A stretch of DNA of 64,000 nucleotides from assembly GCF_900115815.1 (NCBI RefSeq), contig NZ_FOXV01000001.1:186001-250000 (forward strand), given 5' to 3'. Under the pieces are notes generated by a model that had not been told where the DNA came from, did not search any database, and saw only the letters and a program-made list of their open reading frames with translations. Position numbers and translations under genes: made by a program. Within the stretch, counting starts at the first letter, position 1. Each line of letters starts with the position of its first letter. This document shows, piece after piece, positions 9,371-17,403 of the stretch. The stretch is from Roseivivax halotolerans. GTDB lineage: Bacteria; Pseudomonadota; Alphaproteobacteria; Rhodobacterales; Rhodobacteraceae.

Positions 9371-10275
9371 CAGGCGAGATCCTCCAGAACACGATTGGCG
9401 GCGGCGCGCGTCGCCAGGAGCGCGACCAGCGCGGCGAGCGGCGGCACGAAGACCGGCCAGACCCAATCCCAGCCCTGGAAACCGAGCCCGGTGAGAACTC
9501 CGCCCGCATCGCCAGTATCGGGAATGAGCGTCACGAGCACTACGCCAAGCAGAGTGCCTGCCGCTGCCCCCGCCAGCGCGCGCAACGTGTAGCGGCGCAC
9601 GAAGGCCGCCGCGATATAGGCATCGGTCGCCCCTACGAGCCGCAAGACAGCAATGACCTGCGCGTTGGCCGCGAGCGCGGCATTGGCCGCAAGCGTCACC
9701 ATCGCCGCCGTCGCAGCCGCAATCAGGATGAGCGCGGTCCAGCCGAAGAGACGCATCCCCCCGGCCGCGGCCAGAAGCGGCCGCCGCCAGCGGGCATGAT
9801 CATCGAGAACGGCTCCCGGCACCTCGGCTTGAAGCCTTAATCGCAAGCCTGCCGCATCGAAGCCGTCGCCGGTCTCTGTGACCTCGATCAGGCGCGGCAC
9901 GGGCAGTTGCGCGAGCGGCAGCTCCGCCCCGAACCATGGCTCGAGGAGAGCACGCTGTTCATCATCCGAGAGCGCGCGGAATTCCGCGATCCCCGGCGTC
10001 GTCTCGAGAACGGCGAGTGCGGCACTCGTCTGCCGTTCCATCTCCTCCTCGGGGGCGGAGATCCGGATGGTGACCGATCGCGCAAGCTCGTCGCCCCAAC
10101 GGTCCGCCAGACGCCCCGCGGCAAGCGACAAGGCCAGCGCGAAGACCGCGAGAAACGCCATCGCCGCCGATGTGAAAAGTGTCAGCTGCACCGTGAAGCC
10201 GGCGGGCGGGACCACTCGGTCCGCCCCGGCCTCCCGGACGAAGACAGCGCGGATATCGGGCAGAAGCCGTCTCAC
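9370..10275 (-). CDS. ftsX: Cell-division ABC transporter permease FtsX, GTG start
   Basis: FtsX is the membrane partner of FtsE and controls peptidoglycan hydrolases at the division site. The 301-residue protein shows the family topology: one N-terminal membrane helix (FTSAAMAFLAVFALALSLAA), a periplasmic domain of about 110 residues, then three C-terminal helices (GWTALILIAAATAAMVTL, ALAGAAAGTLLGVVLVTLI, VFVPPLAALVALLA) with AVLRLVGATDAYIAAAFV, the conserved cytoplasmic coupling segment. I chose the GTG at 10275, which overlaps the ftsE stop as GTGA; longer in-frame starts would run inside ftsE. The stop overlaps the plsC start. Confidence 0.93.
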   Translation of the reverse strand: MRRLLPDIRAVFVREAGADRVVPPAGFTVQLTLFTSAAMAFLAVFALALSLAAGRLADRWGDELARSVTIRISAPEEEMERQTSAALAVLETTPGIAEFRALSDDEQRALLEPWFGAELPLAQLPVPRLIEVTETGDGFDAAGLRLRLQAEVPGAVLDDHARWRRPLLAAAGGMRLFGWTALILIAAATAAMVTLAANAALAANAQVIAVLRLVGATDAYIAAAFVRRYTLRALAGAAAGTLLGVVLVTLIPDTGDAGGVLTGLGFQGWDWVWPVFVPPLAALVALLATRAAANRVLEDLA

Positions 10276-10991
10276 AGGTCCGCCCCGGCAAGCTGCAGCT
10301 TGCGGCTTGCGATCCGCAACACGCGCGCCTGCACGTGGGCTTTGGCCGCACGGATGAGACTTAGATCGTGCGTCGCGATCATCACCGTCTTGCCCATGCG
10401 GTTCAATTCCAGAAGAAGCCGCAAGAGCCGCTGCGACATGTCCCAATCGACATTGCCCGTGGGCTCGTCGGCAAGGATCACGTCCGGCGACATGATGACC
10501 GCTCGCGCAAGCGCCGCACGCTGACGCTCGCCCCCGGACAATTCCGGCGGGCGTGCGTGTGCGCGGTTCGTGAGCCCGACCCAGGTCAGAAGCTCGCTGA
10601 GATCGGCTTCCATCGCCGCGTTCTCCTCGCCGGCGACGCCAAGCGGCAGCGCGACATTCTCGGCGACGGTCAGGTGGTCGAGGAACTGGCAATCCTGATG
10701 CACGACACCGATCCTGCGCCGCGCCAGCGCCACCCCGTCCCGGCCGATCCGCGTGACATCCCGGTCGAAAAGCCGGACATGTCCGGCGGTCGGCAGAAGC
10801 GCACCGTAGCAGAGCTTGAGAAAAGTGGTCTTGCCCGCGCCGGAGGGACCCGTAAGAAAATGGAACGAGCCGGGCTGGAGGCTCAGCGACACATCCGACA
10901 GAAGCTCGCCCCCGCCATAGCTATACGCCACATTCTCGAACTCGATCACGCCTGCCCCCGGGACCAATGCCGCGTTGTTGTGCCCGAGCAT
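10272..10991 (-). CDS. ftsE: Cell-division ATP-binding protein FtsE
   Basis: FtsE is the ABC ATPase that drives FtsX. Walker A is GPSGAGKT, the signature is LSGGERQRAALARA, Walker B is VILADEPTG and the switch His is in IATHDLS. With the ATG at 10991 the protein is 239 residues; a GTG at 10949 (giving VIEFENVAYSY as the N-terminus, where the family usually begins) has a GGGGGCAGG stretch before it and may be the real start. It is the first gene of a leftward unit ftsE-ftsX-plsC-PPOX and is divergent from the zinc-ribbon gene. Confidence 0.95.
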   Translation of the reverse strand: MLGHNNAALVPGAGVIEFENVAYSYGGGELLSDVSLSLQPGSFHFLTGPSGAGKTTFLKLCYGALLPTAGHVRLFDRDVTRIGRDGVALARRRIGVVHQDCQFLDHLTVAENVALPLGVAGEENAAMEADLSELLTWVGLTNRAHARPPELSGGERQRAALARAVIMSPDVILADEPTGNVDWDMSQRLLRLLLELNRMGKTVMIATHDLSLIRAAKAHVQARVLRIASRKLQLAGADL

Positions 10992-11053
10992 CGTCGCGGT
11001 TTCAATGAGGAGCGTCTGCGAAAACGGCTTTTACACGCGGGTGAGCCAGCTTA

Positions 11054-11067
11054 TTGTTTCCAAACAA
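11054..11067. promoter_or_regulatory. Short AT-rich inverted repeat between ftsE and the zinc-ribbon gene
   Basis: TTGTTT and AAACAA are separated by CC in the divergent gap (10992-11101), 35 bp before the zinc-ribbon ATG. The repeat stands out against GC-rich surroundings and could be an operator or part of a promoter. No regulator can be named. Confidence 0.3.
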
Positions 11068-11101
11068 CGACTTTTGGCAGGATAACGGGACGGGACCGAG
11101 G

Positions 11102-11968
11102 ATGCGACTGATCTGCCCCAATTGCGGCGCGCAATACGAGGTGCCGACGGAGGTCATCCCGGAGGCCGGTCGCGACGTGCAATGCTCCAATTGCGGGCAT
11201 ACCTGGTTCCAGTATCATCCCGACCACGCGGCCTACGAGCCGGACGATATCGAGGCGGACGAGTATGCAGTCGAGGAGGACACGGCGGAGGCCTCCGCAC
11301 CGCCGTCGCCTCCAGAGCCGGAGCCGGAACCGCCAGAAGAGCCGCCCGTTCCCGAGGCGCCCCCTGCACCCGAGGCTGGCCCCGCACCCGGCACGACCGG
11401 GCCGCAACGCCGCTCGCTCGATCCCAGCGTGGCCAGCGTTTTGCGCGAAGAAGCCGAGCGCGAGGCACAGGCGCGCAAGGCCGATAGCGGCGCACTCGAG
11501 ACGCAGCCCGATCTGGGCCTCGACAGCCCATCCGAAACCGATGAAGAACGCCGCGCACGGCAGGCGCGCGAACGTATGGCGCGCATGCGCGGTCCGAGTG
11601 CCGAAGTCGATCCGCACCCGCCGGAAGAAAAGCCGCAAAGCGAGACCGGCTCGCGCAGCCAGATGCTGCCCGATGTGGACGAGATCAATCAAACGCTGCG
11701 CTCGGCGACCGACCGTCGCCCCGTCGAGACGCCGCAGGGACGCGCCCCGGAGATCGAGGAAGAGCGGCGCGGCGGCTTCAGCCGCGGCTTCTTCCTGATG
11801 ATCCTCTTGCTGGTCGTGATCGTGGCGCTCTATGTTCTCGCCGCCCCGCTGGCCGAGATGGTCCCGGCGCTCGCACCGCTTCTCGAAACCTATGTGGCAG
11901 AGATCAATGATCTTCGCGTCTGGCTTCAGGACAGTGTCGCGGGCCTGACCGCACCCACGGCAGAATAG
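11102..11968 (+). CDS. Zinc-ribbon (MJ0042-type) membrane protein
   Basis: The 288-residue protein begins with an MJ0042-type zinc ribbon, MRLICPNCGAQYEVP, followed by QCSNCGHTWFQY, that is two CxxC pairs about 23 residues apart. A long acidic and Pro/Glu-rich low-complexity region follows (about residues 45-215), then one C-terminal membrane helix (FFLMILLLVVIVALYVLAAPL) and a short periplasmic tail. The layout suggests a membrane-tethered cytoplasmic zinc-binding sensor or adaptor; the function is not known. The start MRLICP was chosen because the ribbon begins there and GAGG precedes it. It is divergent from ftsE. Confidence 0.85.
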   Translation: MRLICPNCGAQYEVPTEVIPEAGRDVQCSNCGHTWFQYHPDHAAYEPDDIEADEYAVEEDTAEASAPPSPPEPEPEPPEEPPVPEAPPAPEAGPAPGTTGPQRRSLDPSVASVLREEAEREAQARKADSGALETQPDLGLDSPSETDEERRARQARERMARMRGPSAEVDPHPPEEKPQSETGSRSQMLPDVDEINQTLRSATDRRPVETPQGRAPEIEEERRGGFSRGFFLMILLLVVIVALYVLAAPLAEMVPALAPLLETYVAEINDLRVWLQDSVAGLTAPTAE

Positions 11969-12041
11969 GCGCAGCGCAGATCCTTACGCTTTGGTAACGC
12001 GCCCGCGCTAGGGTCTCTCTCGTCAGCAGAAGGGGCCAGCG

Positions 12042-12380
12042 ATGGAGCTTGCAATTCAGCAGTGCGGCGAGGCGAAAATCGTCCGGCCGGAAGCCGCGCG
12101 CATCGATGCGGCGGTCGCAATTGAGTTCAAGGACCTCATGCGACCGGTTTGCGCTGAAGCAGACGGGCGCATCCTGCTCGATTTATCCGAGGTCCAGTTC
12201 ATCGACTCAAGCGGTCTCGGGGCCGTGGTCGCGGTCATGAAAATGCTCGAGCCGCCCGCGACACTCGAACTCGTGACGCTCAACCCGACGGTCGACATGG
12301 TGTTCCGCCTCACCAGGATGGACAGTGTGTTCCGTATTCACGCCACGCTCGACGCAGCGCTCGCGCAAGATGCGGCCTGA
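12042..12380 (+). CDS. STAS-domain anti-sigma factor antagonist
   Basis: The 112-residue protein is a single STAS domain like SpoIIAA and RsbV. The phosphorylation motif FIDSSGLG (Ser56/Ser57) is intact. In such partner-switching modules the unphosphorylated STAS protein binds the anti-sigma kinase and frees its target; the kinase inactivates it by phosphorylation. The next gene, overlapping by 11 bp, encodes the matching kinase. GAAGGGG lies in front of the start. No sigma factor or PP2C phosphatase gene is nearby. Confidence 0.9.
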   Translation: MELAIQQCGEAKIVRPEAARIDAAVAIEFKDLMRPVCAEADGRILLDLSEVQFIDSSGLGAVVAVMKMLEPPATLELVTLNPTVDMVFRLTRMDSVFRIHATLDAALAQDAA

Positions 12381-12834
12381 GCCGGTGCCGGCGCTCGACT
12401 TGCCGGACACTCCGGCCGTACTCGAGCTCAAGATCGGGGTGTCTCCACTCGCCGTCCGACACGCCTGCGAAAAAATAGCGCTGGCCTTGAGGGAGAACGG
12501 CGCCCGCGCCGCCGACCTGAACCGCATCGTCCTTGTCTGTGCCGAGGCGCTGAACAACGTGGTGGAGCACGGCGGCCTCGAGGAGACCAGCCCGCCGATC
12601 CGGCTTCAGCTCACGCTCGGCGCGCCCTGGCATGTGCGGATCCTCGATGCGGGCCGCACCATGCCAGCCGTTCTTCTGGCCGCGTCGAATACGGCCTTTA
12701 CGGCCCCGGCTTGTGCGACAGAAGATTTGCCAGAAGGGGGCTTCGGCTGGCGGATGATCAATTCGCTCTCCGACCGGCTCGATTACGTACGACATCGAGG
12801 CTCGAACCGCCTCGAGATCGTGATCGCCGGCTGA
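12370..12834 (+). CDS. Anti-sigma factor serine kinase (RsbW/SpoIIAB-type HATPase)
   Basis: The 154-residue protein has the GHKL ATPase N-box in CAEALNNVVEHGG (Asn for Mg-ATP) and the glycine-rich GGFGWRMINSLSD segment with the downstream DYVRHRGSNRLEIVI strand. It is expected to phosphorylate the preceding STAS protein and to hold a target, often a sigma factor, inactive. The ATG at 12370 lies inside the STAS gene, giving tight coupling. A 9-bp tandem repeat begins at its stop codon. The target of the pair cannot be read from this window. Confidence 0.9.
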   Translation: MRPEPVPALDLPDTPAVLELKIGVSPLAVRHACEKIALALRENGARAADLNRIVLVCAEALNNVVEHGGLEETSPPIRLQLTLGAPWHVRILDAGRTMPAVLLAASNTAFTAPACATEDLPEGGFGWRMINSLSDRLDYVRHRGSNRLEIVIAG

Positions 12835-12857
12835 TCGCGGTGATCGCGGTGATCGCG
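12832..12857. repeat. Tandem repeat of a 9-bp unit (TGATCGCGG)
   Basis: Two full copies of TGATCGCGG and a third truncated copy (TGATCGCG) follow one another. The first TGA is the stop codon of the kinase gene. A related TGATCGCCGG lies 11 bp before, so the array may have grown from the coding end by slippage. Confidence 0.75.
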
Positions 12858-13049
12858 TCATGCGGACCCGACAGGCGCTTCCAGAAGGTGCTGCTCCGGG
12901 CAGATATTGCCTCAAAAAGACCAAGTTTGCCGCCAAATGACGACACAGAGATGCGTCAAAAACGCGATTGTAGCTGCAAAAGGCTTCCCTCGACGTCGCG
13001 TCGAAATTGCCCCCACCCAGGGCGCGGCGTCGAGGTTCTTACCCCTACA

Positions 13050-13077
13050 TTGACGCCGGTGCCGCCTTCCGTATGGT
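13050..13077 (+). promoter_or_regulatory. Candidate sigma-70-type promoter of ggt
   Basis: TTGACG (13050-13055) and TATGGT (13072-13077) are 16 bp apart and end 30 bp before the ggt ATG, in the 273-bp gap 12835-13107. The rest of the gap shows only the tandem repeat at its left end. This is a pattern match by eye and not proof of activity. Confidence 0.4.
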
Positions 13078-13107
13078 TCGCGAGGATCAAAAGGGGGACC
13101 TCCGAAC

Positions 13108-14682
13108 ATGCGCGATTTTCACATGCCCGGCCGCTCGGCCGTCTACGCAACGAATGGCATGGCAGCGACGTCGCATCCTTTGGCTGCGGCGGCGGCCATC
13201 GACATCCTGAAATCGGGTGGCAATGCGGTGGATGCCGCGATCGCAGGCGCAGTTCTTCTCGGCCTCTGTGAGCCGCAGATGACGGGGATCGGCGGCGATT
13301 GCTTCGCGCTCATCTCTGAGCCTGGCAAGGACGTCGTCTCGATCAACGGCTCGGGCCGCGCGCCCGCCGGTGCCAGTGCCGCGCGCCTCCGCGAGGCCGG
13401 CCACGAGACAGTGCCCATCGGCAGCGCCGATGCCGTGACGATCCCCGGCGCGATGGATGCTTTCGACCGGATGTCGGCTCGGTGGGGCAAGCTTGGCCTC
13501 GCCGACAGCCTCGCACCCGCGATCCGGTACATGGACGAAGGTGTGCCCGTGGCCCCGCGCGTCGCCTTCGACTGGGCCGCTCAGATCGACACGCTGCAAG
13601 GCGCGGCGCGGGAGCATTTCCTGACCGCCGGCAAAGCGCCCGCCGCCGGCGCGCCTTTCTCCCTGCCCGGCCAGGCAGAGGTCTTGCGCCGCGTCGCCAA
13701 GGACGGCGCGCGGGCCTTCTACGAGGGTGAGGTTGCGGAGGACATGCTGGCGACGCTGCGCGGCCTTGGCGGTGTTCACACCGAAGAGGATTTCCGCGCG
13801 GTCGAGGCAACCTTCGGCGATCCGATCGAGGGCAGCTATGGCGGCGCGGAGCTTTTGGAGCATGCTCCGAACGGTCAGGGCGCGACGGCGATCCTGCTTC
13901 TCAACATTCTAAAGAAGTTCGACTTGGCGCGTATGGACCCCTGGGGAACGGAGCGCGCGCATATCGAGGCCGAGGCCACCAAGCTGGCCTATGACGCCCG
14001 TAACCGCTTCCTCGCCGATCCCGACCACATGACCCGTCTCGATCACATGCTGAGCCAGGAGACCGCCGACAAGCTGGCCGGGCTCATCGATCCGCGCCGC
14101 GCGCAGGCCGCCGTGACCGAGATCTCCGAAGCGGTGCATAAGGACACGATCTACATCACCGTGGTGGACAAGGACCGCATGGCGGTTTCGCTCATCTACT
14201 CGATCTTCCATGGCTTCGGCTCTGGCATCGCCTCGGAGAAGTTCGGCATCCTCTTCCAGAACCGCGGCGCGGGCTTCTCGCTGAAAGAAGGTCATCCGAA
14301 CGAGATAGCCCCCGGCAAGCGCCCGATGCACACGATCATCCCGGCGATGCTGCGCGAGAACGGCGCGGTCAGCATGCCCTTCGGTGTCATGGGCGGACAG
14401 TATCAATCCGCGGGTCATGCGCGCATGGTTACGAACTGGCGCGATTTCGGGCTCGATCCGCAAGACGCGCTCGACGCGCCACGCTCTTTCGCCGAAGGCG
14501 ACACGCTCCAGGTCGAGCGGGGTTATGCGGGCCAGGTGCGCGAGGAACTGGCCGAGATGGGCCACAAGGTCGTGGTGCCAGACGGGCCTATCGGCGGCGC
14601 CCAGGCAATCCGAATTCACGAGAACGGCACGCTCGAAGGCGCGTCGGATCCCCGCAAGGATGGCGCGGCGCTCGGCTACTGA
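13108..14682 (+). CDS. ggt: Gamma-glutamyltransferase family protein
   Basis: Enzymes of this family hydrolyse or transfer the gamma-glutamyl group of glutathione and related amides. The 524-residue precursor has the N-terminal GMAATSHPLAAAAAIDILKSGGNAVDAAIA block with the glycine-rich GIGGDCF motif, and the autocleavage site in HKDTIYITVVDKDRMAVSLIYS, where the Thr after KD would become the catalytic N-terminus of the small subunit. No clear signal peptide is seen, so it may be cytoplasmic, unlike periplasmic E. coli Ggt. It faces gshA across 12 bp, giving a small glutathione-related pair. Substrate could also be another gamma-glutamyl compound. Confidence 0.9.
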   Translation: MRDFHMPGRSAVYATNGMAATSHPLAAAAAIDILKSGGNAVDAAIAGAVLLGLCEPQMTGIGGDCFALISEPGKDVVSINGSGRAPAGASAARLREAGHETVPIGSADAVTIPGAMDAFDRMSARWGKLGLADSLAPAIRYMDEGVPVAPRVAFDWAAQIDTLQGAAREHFLTAGKAPAAGAPFSLPGQAEVLRRVAKDGARAFYEGEVAEDMLATLRGLGGVHTEEDFRAVEATFGDPIEGSYGGAELLEHAPNGQGATAILLLNILKKFDLARMDPWGTERAHIEAEATKLAYDARNRFLADPDHMTRLDHMLSQETADKLAGLIDPRRAQAAVTEISEAVHKDTIYITVVDKDRMAVSLIYSIFHGFGSGIASEKFGILFQNRGAGFSLKEGHPNEIAPGKRPMHTIIPAMLRENGAVSMPFGVMGGQYQSAGHARMVTNWRDFGLDPQDALDAPRSFAEGDTLQVERGYAGQVREELAEMGHKVVVPDGPIGGAQAIRIHENGTLEGASDPRKDGAALGY

Positions 14683-14694
14683 GCGCCGCCCACA

Positions 14695-16065
14695 TCAATA
14701 GGCGAATTCCTCGAAGACCGGGCGGACGTCGCGGTTCCAGTCGGTCTCGTACCGGCGAATAAGCTCGTCCGCCGGCGCCTGCCCGCTATCGACGCTTTCG
14801 CGGAGCGCGTTGAGGAAATGCGTCTCGTCCGGCAGAAGCCCGCCCGCGCCGGGCCGCGCCCGCGCCTTCAGCCCCGCCTCGGCGATGTCCAGAACCTCGC
14901 GCGCCACGTCGAGCATCTTCTGCCCGCCGACCTCGGCATGGAGCCCATCCACCGACGCAGCGACGCGCCACGCCTCGCGCGTATCCGCATCCAAGCTCTT
15001 CGCCATGTCCCAGGCGGCATCGAGCGCGCCCTGGTCGTAGGTCAGCCCGACCCAGAAAGCCGGGAGCGCGCAAAGCCGCCGCCACGGACCGCCATCCGCG
15101 CCGCGCATCTCGATGAACTTCTTGATCCGCGCTTCGGGGAAGATGGTCGTGAGGTGATCGGCCCAGTCGCTCAGCGTCGGCTTTTCGCCCGGCAGCGCGG
15201 GCAGCTCGCCACGCAGGAAATCGCGGAAGGACTGGCCGAGCGCGTCGATATACTGCCCATCGCGGTAGACGAAGTACATCGGCACATCGAGCGCGTACTC
15301 GGCCCAGGCCTCGAACCCGAAGCCCGGCTCGAACACGAAAGGCAGCATGCCGGTGCGGTCCGCATCGAGATCCCGCCAAATGCGGCTGCGCCAGCTCTTG
15401 TGGCCATTGAGTTTGCCTTCGAAGAACGGCGAGTTGGCGAACAGAGCCGTGGCGACCGGCTGCAAGGCCAGCGCCACACGTAGTTTCTGCACCATGTCCA
15501 CCTCGGAGGCGAAGTCGAGGTTCACCTGAACGGTGCAGGTCCGGTACATCATGGATTTCCCCATGGTCCCGACTTCGTCCATGTACCGGGTCATCAGCCG
15601 ATAGCGCCCTTTCGGCATCATCGGCATATCCTCGAAGTGCCAATGCGGCGCAGCGCCAAGTCCGATGAAGCCCACATCGATCGCGTCGGCCACATCGCGC
15701 ACCTCCGCGAGGTGCTGGTTCACCTCGTCACAGGTCTGGTGAATCGTCTCGAGCGGCGCACCCGAAAGCTCGAGCTGCCCACCCGGCTCGAGCGAGATAT
15801 TCGCGCCGTCCTTCTCGAGCCCGATCAGATGACCGGATTCCTCGATTGCCGACCAGCCGTGGCGGTCGCGGAGACCTTCGAGCACGGATCGCACCGATTG
15901 ACGGCCCTCATAGGGCAGAGGCTCCAATGATCCTTTGAGAAAGCCGAACTTCTCGTGCTCGGTGCCGATACGCCAATCCTCGCGCGGCTTGCAGCCGCTT
16001 TCGAGATATTCGGCAAGCTGGGCATGGGACTCGATCGGACCGCCGCCGCTCTGGGGAATGGACAT
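14695..16065 (-). CDS. gshA: Glutamate-cysteine ligase (plant/alphaproteobacterial type)
   Basis: This enzyme makes gamma-glutamylcysteine, the first step of glutathione synthesis. The 456-residue protein matches the plant-like class of alphaproteobacteria: WRIGTEHEKFGF near residue 32, ISLEPGGQLELSGAP for substrate binding, MMYRTCTVQVNLDF, and FIEMRGADGGPWRRLCALPAFWVGLTYD. It is unrelated in sequence to the enterobacterial GshA form. It is transcribed leftward, converging on ggt. gshB is not in the window. Confidence 0.95.
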   Translation of the reverse strand: MSIPQSGGGPIESHAQLAEYLESGCKPREDWRIGTEHEKFGFLKGSLEPLPYEGRQSVRSVLEGLRDRHGWSAIEESGHLIGLEKDGANISLEPGGQLELSGAPLETIHQTCDEVNQHLAEVRDVADAIDVGFIGLGAAPHWHFEDMPMMPKGRYRLMTRYMDEVGTMGKSMMYRTCTVQVNLDFASEVDMVQKLRVALALQPVATALFANSPFFEGKLNGHKSWRSRIWRDLDADRTGMLPFVFEPGFGFEAWAEYALDVPMYFVYRDGQYIDALGQSFRDFLRGELPALPGEKPTLSDWADHLTTIFPEARIKKFIEMRGADGGPWRRLCALPAFWVGLTYDQGALDAAWDMAKSLDADTREAWRVAASVDGLHAEVGGQKMLDVAREVLDIAEAGLKARARPGAGGLLPDETHFLNALRESVDSGQAPADELIRRYETDWNRDVRPVFEEFAY

Positions 16066-16125
16066 CAGGACGCTCCGTTCAGTCTTCTTCGTGGATGACA
16101 GCCATGGTCAGGAACGCGCGGGGTG

Positions 16126-16647
16126 TCAATGCAGCCGCCGGTGGCTCTCGGGCCCGTGACGCCGCCAGAGGATGGCGAGGCCCTCATGGTCCCGCTCGAG
16201 AGCGCGCAACATCGCGGAGGTGTCGAAATTCGGCAGACCCGCGAAGGCATCGAAGAGCCGATCCGCGCCGGCCGCGGTCACCGGGATGAACAGCGCCGGG
16301 CCACCGGCATGGTCGATCCGCCAGTGCTTCGGCCGCGCCGAGCCGTCGAGCGCGACCCCGGTCACGTCGTCGAGCGCCGCGACACCACCCGAAAGCGGGC
16401 CGAAATACGAAAGCTGCCGCTCCGTGACCTCGACGATGCCCGGCCCGTCTTCGCCGGAACGAAAGCGCCCGCGCTGCAAACCGATCCCGGCCAGCACGAC
16501 ACCCAGAACGACGAGAAGCGCCCCGAAGGTCAGCGTCAGCCAACCCAGCGCGCCCCAGGCGATTGCCAAACCGATAGCCGCGAGGCCGACACCGATCAGG
16601 GCCTCGCGCCAGCGCATGATCTGCGTGCGCGCTTCGGGTCGGATCAT
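16126..16647 (-). CDS. Small membrane protein with a PH-like C-terminal region, function unknown
   Basis: The 173-residue protein has two membrane helices close together (about residues 15-57: ALIGVGLAAIGLAIAWGALG and FGALLVVLGVVLAGIGL) followed by a soluble beta-rich domain (IVEVTERQLSYFG.. ALDDVTGVALDG.. HWRIDHAGGPALFIPVTAAGAD) that recalls bacterial PH-like domains. I do not recognise a named family. The ATG overlaps the rsmE stop (ATGA), so it is made from the same mRNA as RsmE. Confidence 0.85.
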   Translation of the reverse strand: MIRPEARTQIMRWREALIGVGLAAIGLAIAWGALGWLTLTFGALLVVLGVVLAGIGLQRGRFRSGEDGPGIVEVTERQLSYFGPLSGGVAALDDVTGVALDGSARPKHWRIDHAGGPALFIPVTAAGADRLFDAFAGLPNFDTSAMLRALERDHEGLAILWRRHGPESHRRLH

Positions 16648-17390
16648 GTCCAGTCTCCGAGTTGCATCTGCCAGAGCGTCAGAGCGGCGACCGCCGCGGT
16701 ATCCGCGCGCAGGATCCGGGGTCCGAGCCCGGCCACGTAGGCGAAGGGCAGCCCGTGCAGATGGACGCGTTCCCGGTCCGAAAACCCGCCCTCGGGCCCG
16801 ATCAGCACCGCCCAGGGCCCACGTTCGCTCGCCGCCGCGAAGCGGCCCGCCCGGGCCGACGAGCTGCCCTCTCCCGTCTCGGCCTCTGCCTCGTCGCAGA
16901 ACATGAGCCGCCGCCCATCCGGCCAATCCGCCAAGATATCGCGGAGCTTCGACAGCTCGGCCACCTCCGGCACGAAGAGCCCGCCGCATTGCTCCGCCGC
17001 CTCCTTGGCATGCGCCTGCAACCGGTCCCGCCGCACCCGTTCGGAATTGGTGAACTCGGTGGCGACAGGCACGATTCGGCGCACTCCCATCTCGACCGCT
17101 TTCTCGACGATGAAATCGGTGCGGGCCTTCTTCACCGGCGCGAACAGCAACCACAGATCCGGCGGCAGGCTCTGCGCGCGGGTCTGTTCAACGGCCTCGA
17201 GCACGCCGCCGCGCTTGTGGGCCTCGGCAACGCGCGCGCGCCATTCACCGTCCTGCCCGTTGAACAGCGTCACCTCGGCACCCACGGAGAGCCGCATCAC
17301 CCCGAAGAGATAATGCGCCGCGTCCCGCGACAGCGTCACCGGTTGTCCTGCCCCGAGGGCGTCGTCTACATACAGCCTGACCTGAGCCAT
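16644..17390 (-). CDS. rsmE: 16S rRNA (uracil-1498-N3)-methyltransferase
   Basis: RsmE methylates U1498 in the decoding region of 16S rRNA using S-adenosylmethionine. The 248-residue SPOUT-class protein has an N-terminal PUA-like part (HYLFGVMRLSVGAEVTLFNGQDGEW), then APVKKARTDFIVEKAVEMGVRRIVPV, RLQAHAKEAAEQCGGLFVPEV and the knotted SAM site VLIGPEGGFSDRE .. LGPRILRADTAAVAAL. It is divergent from ubiA with only 13 bp between the two start codons. Confidence 0.95.
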   Translation of the reverse strand: MAQVRLYVDDALGAGQPVTLSRDAAHYLFGVMRLSVGAEVTLFNGQDGEWRARVAEAHKRGGVLEAVEQTRAQSLPPDLWLLFAPVKKARTDFIVEKAVEMGVRRIVPVATEFTNSERVRRDRLQAHAKEAAEQCGGLFVPEVAELSKLRDILADWPDGRRLMFCDEAEAETGEGSSSARAGRFAAASERGPWAVLIGPEGGFSDRERVHLHGLPFAYVAGLGPRILRADTAAVAALTLWQMQLGDWT

Positions 17391-17403
17391 GAGGGGGGAC
17401 CCT

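Noticed and set aside
12711-13271. Open frame spanning the gap between the anti-sigma kinase gene and ggt
   Set aside because: It overlaps the ends of both genes in another frame and contains the tandem repeat and candidate promoter; no protein-like composition.
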